Part shown: positions 39,903-45,190 of the stretch, piece after piece
Numbering within the stretch: position 1 is the first letter of the stretch
How the letters are laid out: every line of letters begins with the position of its first letter
Assembly (NCBI GenBank): GCA_046727175.1
Contig: JBKPCD010000028.1
Span: forward strand, 1 to 45,190
Source of the DNA: JBKPCD01 sp046727175
Lineage (GTDB): Bacteria; Acidobacteriota; Vicinamibacteria; Vicinamibacterales; 2-12-FULL-66-21
Reading direction: 5' to 3'
DNA: 45,190 nt
The notes under the pieces: generated by a model
What the model was told of the DNA's origin: nothing
What the model saw: the letters and a program-made list of their open reading frames with translations, nothing else
Database searches by the model: none
Position numbers and translations under genes: made by a program

Positions 39903-40652
39903 CTATGCCTCTTCTTCGGAATATTTCGCACGCAGCTCCACCGGTTTCGAACGCTTGCGGAGCCGCAAGTTTATTGCTTCGACAAAGACCGAGAATCCCA
40001 TAGCGAAGTAGATGTACCCTTTCGGGATGTGCTGATCGAAGCCTTCCAGCACTAGGGAGAGCCCGATGAGCAGCAGGAAACTCAGCGCCAGCATCTTGAC
40101 GGTCGGGTGCCGGTGCACGAACGCGCTGATCGGCTCGGCGGCGATCATCATGATGGCAAGCGCGATGACGACGGCGGCGATCATCAACCAGACTTCGTCG
40201 ACCATCCCAACGGCGGTGATCACCGAGTCGAGCGAGAAGACGATATCGAGCAGCATGATCTGGATGATGACGCTCGCGAACGACGCCGCCACCTTCCGCG
40301 ATTCGTGCGCTTCCTCGCCCTCGAGGCTGTCATGAATCTCGTAAGTGCTCTTTCCGAGCAGGAACAGTCCTCCAAGAATCAGAATCAGATCTCGCCCCGA
40401 GATCTCGTGGCCGATCAACGTGAACCACGGCGCCGTGAGACGACTGAGCCAGGCGAGCGAGAAGAGAAGCAGAACCCGCGTCCCCATCGCGCCGAGCAGA
40501 CCTAGACGACGGGCCCGCGACTGCTGCGCGTGTGGAAGCTTGCCGGAGAGAATCGAGATGAAGATGATGTTGTCGACGCCCAGGACGATTTCGAGAAACG
40601 TGAGCGTCGAGAGGGCGATCCAGATCCCGGGGTTGGTCAGCCAGTCCATCAT
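39903..40652 (-). CDS. TerC-family integral membrane protein
   Basis: 249 residues with about seven membrane helices. Family motifs: FLEIVLGVDNIIFISIL near the N-terminus and LLDIVFSLDSVITAVGMV in the middle, each with conserved Asp, plus RRLGLLGAMGTRVLLLFSLAWL and FLLLIGLSLVLEGFDQHIPKGYIYFAMGFSVFVEAINL. TerC proteins are linked to metal homeostasis (manganese export in several species) or tellurite resistance and may load metal onto secreted enzymes. ATG 40652 overlaps the stop of the PA14-like gene as ATGA, with AGGAG adjoining, so translation is coupled. No ter partner genes are seen. Confidence 0.88.
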   Translation of the reverse strand: MMDWLTNPGIWIALSTLTFLEIVLGVDNIIFISILSGKLPHAQQSRARRLGLLGAMGTRVLLLFSLAWLSRLTAPWFTLIGHEISGRDLILILGGLFLLGKSTYEIHDSLEGEEAHESRKVAASFASVIIQIMLLDIVFSLDSVITAVGMVDEVWLMIAAVVIALAIMMIAAEPISAFVHRHPTVKMLALSFLLLIGLSLVLEGFDQHIPKGYIYFAMGFSVFVEAINLRLRKRSKPVELRAKYSEEEA

Positions 40653-41218
40653 CTCCTCTGAATGTCGAAGCGAAGCTCGGCGAACCCGCCGACCTCGAAA
40701 TACTGCACCTTGAACACTCGCACGCCACCGTCGAGCGGAACGCGGTCCACCTTCAACTCGTGCGGCTCCCATGAATCGAGCTCGAGCGCGTCATCCACCC
40801 AGATCCTCCCCCCGTCATCAGAGATGACGCGCCGCACGTAATCTCCACGCGGAGGCCTAGCCGTTCCTTCAGCGACGACAGCGAACCGGTCGCGCGGAAC
40901 TCCGTGCTCGATCGTCCGACCAGAAACGTCGTCGAGTCGATCCCTCGTGACGGGCTTCACCCGCAATCCGGTCACGAGCTTTTCCAAGGCCTGCGGCTGC
41001 TTCACCGGACCGGTGGGATCGGTGTACGCAAGGAAGCGGACGGTCCAGTCGATCGGCGCGAAGAAGCGAGCGTGTTCGAACCGGTACGGCGCGCCGGCAA
41101 TGAGCGTGACCACCAGGACGCATCCGGCTCCGCGGAGTCTCTGCTGCAGCGAACCCCGTATTGCGAGCCTAGAACACCGGCTGTGTGTTGTCACACGCCG
41201 TACTGTTCGGGATTCCAT
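40649..41218 (-). CDS. PA14-like exported or membrane-anchored protein
   Basis: 189 residues from the first ATG, which overlaps the preceding enzyme gene by 28 bp; a later start near GCVLVVTLIAGAP, the hydrophobic segment (about 32-43), is equally possible. The C-terminal ~90 residues match the end of a PA14-like beta-barrel: DYVRRVISDDGGRIWVDDALELDSWEPHE...GGVRVFKVQYFEVGGFAELRFDIQRR, with the SDDG and VDD acidic pairs that bind calcium or carbohydrate in PA14 domains. The family usually binds glycans. It lies between an aconitase-type enzyme and TerC; the stop overlaps TerC's start, so the genes are translated together. Role unknown. Confidence 0.65.
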   Translation of the reverse strand: MESRTVRRVTTHSRCSRLAIRGSLQQRLRGAGCVLVVTLIAGAPYRFEHARFFAPIDWTVRFLAYTDPTGPVKQPQALEKLVTGLRVKPVTRDRLDDVSGRTIEHGVPRDRFAVVAEGTARPPRGDYVRRVISDDGGRIWVDDALELDSWEPHELKVDRVPLDGGVRVFKVQYFEVGGFAELRFDIQRR

Positions 41219-43257
41219 TCGAGACCGAGCTCGCTCGGGGGCGCCATGTAACCGACGAGGGCCGATGCGGCGACCACGGCGGGGCTCGCCAGATAGCCTT
41301 CACCGCCGACGCCCATGCGGTTCTGCCAGTTGCGATTGAAGGAGGTGATGGCTCGTTGGCCAGGCGTGAGCGCGTCGGGGCCCTGACCAAAGCACGGACC
41401 GCACCACGACTCGCGGATATGCGCGCCTGCCGATCGGAATACGTCCGCGATCGATTCGCCGCCAAGGCGGGGATCCGGTTCTTCGATCTGACGGCCAACG
41501 CCGCCCGATCCCGGAAACACGGCGAACTCGCGCTCCACTCTCGCGACTCCCTGCGCGCGAGCGGCTCGAATCACCAGAGCCGCCTGCAGGAGATCGTCGT
41601 AGCTACCGTTCGTGCACGAGCCGATAAGCGCCTTGTCGAACGTCAGATGTTCGCGCGCGACGTCCTCTGCGGGAAAAGCATTGCCAGGGCTGAACGGCTT
41701 GGCGATCATCGGACGCACGTCCGAAAGACTCAGCGTCTCGTCTATGTCATAGACGGCGTCGGCACCCGGCCGAACCAGCGGGTACGGCAGATCGGTGATG
41801 CCCTTCTGCCGATACGACGCCTCCGTAACCTCGTCAGCCGCAAAGATTCCGTTCAGCGCTTCGGCCTCCGCCATCATGTTCGCGATCGTGTTGCGATACA
41901 CGATGGGCAGCTGCCGGTCGGCATCCACGAGCTCCACCGACATGCCCTGTGCCTGTTTGGCGCCCCATCGCCGCAAAAGTTCGAGAACGATGTCCTTTCC
42001 GCCGACCCACGGCTGCAGACGTCCGCGAAAGACGACGCGTCGCTGCCTGGCGAGCGTGAAGTAGATGTAACCCGTCGCCCACCCGAACCCGAGCGTCGTC
42101 GAACCAACTCCCATGCCGACCGCACCGTACGCGCCGTACGCGCGGCTGTGCGAGTCCGCACCGGGTATGAACTGACCCGGGGCGACGAGCCCCTGCTCTG
42201 GAAAATAGAAATGAAAGATTCCGTCGCCCGGCGTCGCGTAGTACGGCTTCCGAATGTCGTGAAGTCGCGCAAACTCGCGGCCGATCGTCGTCTGCCTCTC
42301 GTCGGCCTCGACGCCCGTGAACACGAAATGATCGTTGGCAATCGCGGCCTGCCGCGGATGAATCGTGTTGCCGCCGGTGATCTGATTGAACGTGTGGATC
42401 GCGAAAGGCGCCGTCCCGTCGGACGCTGGAAGCAGATCGGCGTAGACCCTCAGCGTCGTTCCCGATTTCAGATCGCGTGGTCGAATCCGTTTGTCGACGC
42501 GGTGCGCCCAGACGATCTGCTCGGTGCTCGTCATGCGCCGCGCGTCAGTTTCGGCGGCCCAATCGATCACGGGATGCGCAGCGACGGATTCGGCGAACTC
42601 GCGGCGACCGACGGCAATGATGCCGCCGCTTATCCGGATCTCTTCTTCCTTCGGCGAGAGCGGCGCCGGGTGGTACGCTTTTCCCTGCGTCTCGTTGGTC
42701 AGCTGACGAGAAATCGGATCGAAGCTGAACTCATCGCCGTCCCGGGCGTCCGCGACCGCCTCGGGACTCTGCACCACGTGCAGCCCAAGATTGAAGCTGT
42801 TGCGGCGGAAGATGTCCCCCATGTTGCTGCCGCAGATCACGACCATCTCGAGGCCGGCTTCCTCGGCAACCCCCTTCAGACCGGCGGGGCTCATCTCTCG
42901 AGACGATCCGATTGCAAAGCGATCGCCGGCGACGATGAAGGTCTCGCCCCGGTGGACGCGCTCGCGGAAATCCGGCATCAGGTACCGGAACGCGCCGGCC
43001 TTCCATCGCTCGTCGAGCGTCTGCAGACTCTCCGAGACGCAGTCGGCGGCCGGCGTGATCTGATCCGTGTCGATCGCATCGAGCTTTTTCGCGTACCTCG
43101 TTCCGGGCAGACTGGCCGGATCCCAGAAGATCAGCGCCCGGCCGCGAATGCGTCGTGCGGGCTTCCGGTCGGACCCGCTGTGTGCATCGACGTCCCCGCT
43201 CGCGAGTGAATCGATCGACACGCCGGACTTCAGGCGCGCGGGCTCGATCGTGTGCAT
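41191..43257 (-). CDS. Aconitase-superfamily hydratase with N-terminal swivel domain
   Basis: 688 residues. Unlike LeuCD or AcnA, the swivel (LeuD-like) domain comes first (about 35-210): LDAIDTDQITPAADCV, FIVAGDRFAIGSSREMSPAGL with the substrate-binding GSSRE loop, and VVICGSNMGDIFRRNSFNLGL. The Fe-S catalytic domain follows (about 225-688). It has HTFNQITGGNTIHPRQ, PGADSHSRAYGAYGAVG, and cluster ligands Cys548 (GSCTNGSYDD), Cys619 and Cys622 (WCGPCFGQGPD), ending with SFNRNWQNRMG and SPAVVAASALVGYM. Order resembles AcnB without the HEAT domain. Reaction: dehydration/rehydration of a hydroxy-tricarboxylate or alkylmalate; citrate, homocitrate and isopropylmalate are all possible. It heads a likely operon with PA14 and TerC. 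Confidence 0.82.
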   Translation of the reverse strand: MHTIEPARLKSGVSIDSLASGDVDAHSGSDRKPARRIRGRALIFWDPASLPGTRYAKKLDAIDTDQITPAADCVSESLQTLDERWKAGAFRYLMPDFRERVHRGETFIVAGDRFAIGSSREMSPAGLKGVAEEAGLEMVVICGSNMGDIFRRNSFNLGLHVVQSPEAVADARDGDEFSFDPISRQLTNETQGKAYHPAPLSPKEEEIRISGGIIAVGRREFAESVAAHPVIDWAAETDARRMTSTEQIVWAHRVDKRIRPRDLKSGTTLRVYADLLPASDGTAPFAIHTFNQITGGNTIHPRQAAIANDHFVFTGVEADERQTTIGREFARLHDIRKPYYATPGDGIFHFYFPEQGLVAPGQFIPGADSHSRAYGAYGAVGMGVGSTTLGFGWATGYIYFTLARQRRVVFRGRLQPWVGGKDIVLELLRRWGAKQAQGMSVELVDADRQLPIVYRNTIANMMAEAEALNGIFAADEVTEASYRQKGITDLPYPLVRPGADAVYDIDETLSLSDVRPMIAKPFSPGNAFPAEDVAREHLTFDKALIGSCTNGSYDDLLQAALVIRAARAQGVARVEREFAVFPGSGGVGRQIEEPDPRLGGESIADVFRSAGAHIRESWCGPCFGQGPDALTPGQRAITSFNRNWQNRMGVGGEGYLASPAVVAASALVGYMAPPSELGLEWNPEQYGV

Positions 43258-43291
43258 ACTGGTTCAATCATGGTATTCGACGATCAGCCAC

Positions 43292-43714
43292 TCAGTGAAC
43301 CGCATGAGCGTTGTACGGTTCGCTCAGCGTGAACCGTGCAATCTTCGCGTCGAAGTGCTCGCCGTTCGCTGTGATCATCTGATACGAGCCCTCCATCACG
43401 CCGAACGGCGTTCGAAGACCGCAGCCGGACGTATACTCGAACGACTGACCGGGCGCGAGCGTGGGCTGTTTGCCGACGACGCCCGGGCCGCGTACTTCCT
43501 CGACGTCGCCGGTGCCGTGCGTGATCATCCAGTGCCGCGTGAGGAGCTGCACCGTCTCCGACCCTTCGTTCAAGATCGTGACCGTGTACAGGAAGAACCA
43601 TTCGCCCTTCGACGGCTGCGACCGCTCGGGCGCGTATTGCGACTTGACGAGCACGCGCACCCCCCGCGTCAGCGCCTCGGACGTGAACATGAAATCATCA
43701 TGAACGATCGCCAT
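43292..43714 (-). CDS. apaG: ApaG-family protein
   Basis: 140 residues. The ApaG fold (a fibronectin-like beta sandwich) is seen in SEALTRGVRVLVKSQYAPERSQPSKGEWFFLYTVTILNEGSETVQLLTRHWMIT, VVGKQPTLAPGQSFEYTSGCGLRTPFGVMEGSYQM and FDAKIARFTL. The GCGLRTPFG loop is the conserved Gly-rich motif. In enterobacteria ApaG is connected to cobalt/magnesium efflux and sits beside ApaH; here no ApaH is near, and the pyrophosphate-binding role is unproven. Start ATG 43714 (MAIVHDDFMFTSE) or ATG 43690 (MFTSEALTRG); the second avoids overlap with the divergent zinc-ribbon gene. No strong ribosome site is visible for either. Confidence 0.9.
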   Translation of the reverse strand: MAIVHDDFMFTSEALTRGVRVLVKSQYAPERSQPSKGEWFFLYTVTILNEGSETVQLLTRHWMITHGTGDVEEVRGPGVVGKQPTLAPGQSFEYTSGCGLRTPFGVMEGSYQMITANGEHFDAKIARFTLSEPYNAHAVH

Positions 43715-43918
43715 GGATCCGGGCAAGCGGGGCAGCCTGATCAGATCGGGCTCTGCGCGACATGCCGTCACGCCCAGGTCATTACCAGCAGCCGCGGATC
43801 CCGCTTCTACTTGTGTCGTCTGTCTTACACCGACAGCCGCTTCGCGCGATACCCGAGACTGCCCATCCTCGAGTGCGCGGGCTACGCCGATGTCCCGAGA
43901 GTTACGGATCCACCCTGA
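43700..43918 (+). CDS. Small Cys4 zinc-ribbon-like protein
   Basis: 72 residues on the strand opposite apaG. ATG 43700 gives MNDRHGSGQAGQPDQIGLCATCRHAQVITS, followed by RGSRFYLCRLSYTDSRFARYPRLPILECAGYADVP. Cysteines at C-A-T-C, F-Y-L-C and I-L-E-C give a CxxC...C...C pattern, with the conserved stretch S.T/D.RF.RYP.LP..EC.GY that I recognise from short uncharacterised bacterial proteins. Codon choice after 43750 looks like real coding sequence, unlike the frame before it. Its start lies within 15 bp of, or overlaps, the apaG start, so their expression must share or compete for one region. Likely zinc binding; role unknown. Confidence 0.65.
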   Translation: MNDRHGSGQAGQPDQIGLCATCRHAQVITSSRGSRFYLCRLSYTDSRFARYPRLPILECAGYADVPRVTDPP

Positions 43919-44006
43919 TCCGAACTACCGAGCCACCGAACTACCGACCCGCCGATCTACCGGCGCGTGTCCAGGGAGCGGGCAACCCCCGAAACCCGAA
44001 CCCACT
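43905..44006. repeat. Reiterated CCGAACTACCGA words between convergent genes
   Basis: GATCCGAACTACCGAGCCACCG and ACTACCGACCCGCCGATCTACCG are degenerate tandem words (43918-43960), followed by CCCCCGAAACCCGAACCC (43986-44003). The array separates the zinc-ribbon gene (plus) and aat (minus). No complementary arm found. Confidence 0.5.
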
Positions 44007-44007
44007 C

Positions 44008-44595
44008 TCACGCGAACGTGCACTTCTGCCGCAGGCTCTTCTCCAGCTGTTTCAGGTACGCATAGCGCGGCATTTCGATCGCGCCGAACTGTTCGAGATG
44101 CGCCGTGGTCCACTGCGTGTCCAGCAGCGTGTAGCCACGGGCGCGCAATCGGTCCACGAGCGCCATGAGGGCGACCTTCGAGGCGTTTGCCTCACGATGA
44201 AACATCGACTCGCCGAAGAAGGCCCCGCCCAGCGTGACGCCGTACAGACCGCCGACCAGCCGTCCATTCCGCCACGTTTCGACCGAGTGCGCAATTCCTC
44301 GGTCGTGGAGCGTGCAATAGCTTTCGATGATTTCCTCTGTGATCCATGTTCCCGGGTCGTCTCGATCCCGTTCGATCTCGGCACACGCACGGATCACTGC
44401 CTCGAACGCACGATCGATCTCCTCCGTGAATCTACCCTGACGACGAATCCGGGCGAGACGCTGGGGCACGTGGAAGCGATCGAGCGGAATGACCCCGCGC
44501 GGATCTGGCGAGAACCATCGAATCTCACCGTCCTCCATCGCCATCGGGAACCAGCCGCTCGCGTACGCGGAAACGAGCAGCTCCGGCTGAATCAT
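44008..44595 (-). CDS. aat: Leucyl/phenylalanyl-tRNA-protein transferase
   Basis: Cytoplasmic N-end-rule enzyme that adds Leu or Phe from aminoacyl-tRNA to proteins with N-terminal Arg or Lys, marking them for ClpAP. 195 residues from ATG 44595, close to the family length. Conserved sequences: LVSAYASGWFPMAMEDGEIRWFSPDPRGVIPLDRFHVP; DPGTWITEEIIESYCTLHDRGIAHSVETW; LVGGLYGVTLGGAFFGESMFHREANASKVALMALVDRL; LLDTQWTTAHLEQFGAIEMPRYAYL. It starts 5 bp after the stop of the universal stress protein gene, so the two are an operon. No clpA/clpS neighbour is visible. Confidence 0.95.
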   Translation of the reverse strand: MIQPELLVSAYASGWFPMAMEDGEIRWFSPDPRGVIPLDRFHVPQRLARIRRQGRFTEEIDRAFEAVIRACAEIERDRDDPGTWITEEIIESYCTLHDRGIAHSVETWRNGRLVGGLYGVTLGGAFFGESMFHREANASKVALMALVDRLRARGYTLLDTQWTTAHLEQFGAIEMPRYAYLKQLEKSLRQKCTFA

Positions 44596-44600
44596 CTGGA

Positions 44601-45020
44601 CTAACGAAGCACGACCAGCGCGCACTGGCCATCTTCGAGGACGGTCCGTGCGATATCTACTGCGGATGACTCTCCACTCCGGGCCTGGATGATGGCGAGA
44701 TCGATGCCGTGCGTTTTCGTATACCGAACGATTTCGGTTCCCGCGGGGCCCGTCGCAATCACCAGCTCGATGCCGAGCCGCTCCTGCTCTTCATCTGGAA
44801 TGAGTTGACCCAGCCGCTCCCGCGCCTCTTCCTCGATTGCCAGATGCACCTCAGGAATCCGATCGGCGCTGACCTCCGCGGTCCAGCCGGCGGAAAGCGG
44901 TTCGTCGACCGTATAGAGGATGTGCAGCCGTGTACCGAAGCACTCGGCGAGCCGGCGGGCGAAGAAGACCGACCGATCGTAAGCCTCGTCGGACCCGCCG
45001 TGTATCAGGACCTCCTTCAT
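44601..45020 (-). CDS. Universal stress protein (UspA-like)
   Basis: 139-residue single-domain USP fold: MKEVLIHGGSDEAYDRSVFFARRLAECFGTRLHILYTVDEPL, RLGIELVIATGPAGTEIVRYTKTHGIDLAIIQARSG, and VLEDGQCALVVLR at the end. The classical ATP-binding G-2x-G-9x-G-S/T motif is incomplete (only ARSGESSA remains), suggesting a non-ATP-binding UspA type. AGGGGGA lies 6 nt before ATG 45020. It heads an operon with aat, an arrangement consistent with stress-linked protein turnover. The palindromic element at 45051-45180 forms its upstream region. Confidence 0.9.
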   Translation of the reverse strand: MKEVLIHGGSDEAYDRSVFFARRLAECFGTRLHILYTVDEPLSAGWTAEVSADRIPEVHLAIEEEARERLGQLIPDEEQERLGIELVIATGPAGTEIVRYTKTHGIDLAIIQARSGESSAVDIARTVLEDGQCALVVLR

Positions 45021-45050
45021 GTATTCCCCCTATCGAACATTGTACGGCCC

Positions 45051-45180
45051 AGGGAAACGAGCGCAGCGAGTGAGCCGCCACATCCCACCGCGCAGAGAAC
45101 GCGCGGCGGGGCAAAGGGGCCCCGCGAGCGACGGCGTGAGGGAGTCCGGGACACGCAGTCCCCGGAGAGAGTACGGCCCA
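45051..45180. repeat. GC-rich palindromic element, copy 6
   Basis: Hairpin CCCACCGCGCAGAGAACGCG/CGGCGGGG (45085-45113), then GGGGCAAAGGGGCCCCGCGA and GCGACGGCG, matching the copy-1 and copy-5 blocks, and a final stem GAGTCCGGG...GTCCCCGG. Read on the minus strand it precedes the universal stress protein gene by about 30 bp. It runs to the window edge. Confidence 0.6.
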
Positions 45181-45190
45181 CCGAAACGGA

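Noticed and set aside
41185..43209. 674-codon plus-strand frame opposite the aconitase-type gene
   Set aside because: Composition typical of an antisense shadow; the minus strand has all cluster and substrate motifs.
1..45190. tRNA, rRNA, transposase, integrase or phage genes
   Set aside because: No cloverleaf, rRNA core words, DDE or recombinase motifs seen; the palindromic elements are far too short to encode one.

Overview
The window is a GC-rich bacterial chromosome segment, most likely from an Acidobacteriota (Vicinamibacteria-like) genome. This is an inference from gene content: a PadR regulator coupled to an 880-residue 'orphan' MacB/FtsX permease plus a decayed second copy, many exported peptidases and PQQ-type beta-propellers, a TonB receptor, and c-type cytochromes fused to copper-monooxygenase-like domains. 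I see no rRNA, tRNA, CRISPR array, integrase or transposase. It looks like chromosomal housekeeping and envelope genes whose borders are full of repeats.

Layout. 1-5.7 kb: HtrA/Deg protease, bactofilin, DUF2585 membrane protein, a decayed membrane-protein gene, a GT87-type glycosyltransferase and a secreted unknown. 6.0-11.6 kb: padR with its permease, then a YHS-domain exported protein translationally coupled to a PQQ-like beta-propeller. 11.8-24.1 kb (minus strand): HerA-like ATPase with a small partner, M14 peptidase, EttA, an ABC exporter and a TonB-dependent receptor. 24.3-32.4 kb: zinc metallopeptidase, a permease pseudogene, three consecutive c-type cytochromes (two with Cu-monooxygenase-like domains), a VOC/heavy-metal-binding fusion, and an M28 peptidase divergent from it. 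32.6-40.7 kb: glyoxalase-like protein, PQQ-dependent dehydrogenase, PIG-L deacetylase with a TIM-barrel protein, an outer-membrane barrel, DUF1223, YceI and TerC. 40.6-45.0 kb (mostly minus): PA14-like protein, an aconitase-superfamily enzyme with the swivel domain first, ApaG, a hidden divergent zinc-ribbon gene, Aat and a universal stress protein.

The most unusual content lies between the genes. (1) A family of about six GC-rich palindromic elements of 110-150 bp shares a GGGGCCCC / CGCGCG-loop-CGCG / GGGGTG core. Most copies sit just upstream of start codons, two flank padR-permease in inverted orientation, and one is embedded in frame in a cytochrome gene, as in Rickettsia palindromic elements. 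(2) Nearly every gene border carries a second kind of structure: imperfect hairpins whose arms are built from reiterated 8-13 nt words drawn from a small recurring vocabulary. They start at or inside stop codons and probably act as terminators. One has expanded into eight exact-length 13-bp tandem units. (3) A third palindromic repeat type appears near 14.75 kb.

Three genes for exported proteins (a cytochrome, an outer-membrane barrel and YceI) each have a one-base indel in a homopolymer that puts the signal peptide out of frame with the mature domain. A glyoxalase-like gene carries two compensating one-base indels. Sequencing error is the simplest explanation, but the pattern should be checked. 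All function calls come from reading the sequence; no database search was run.
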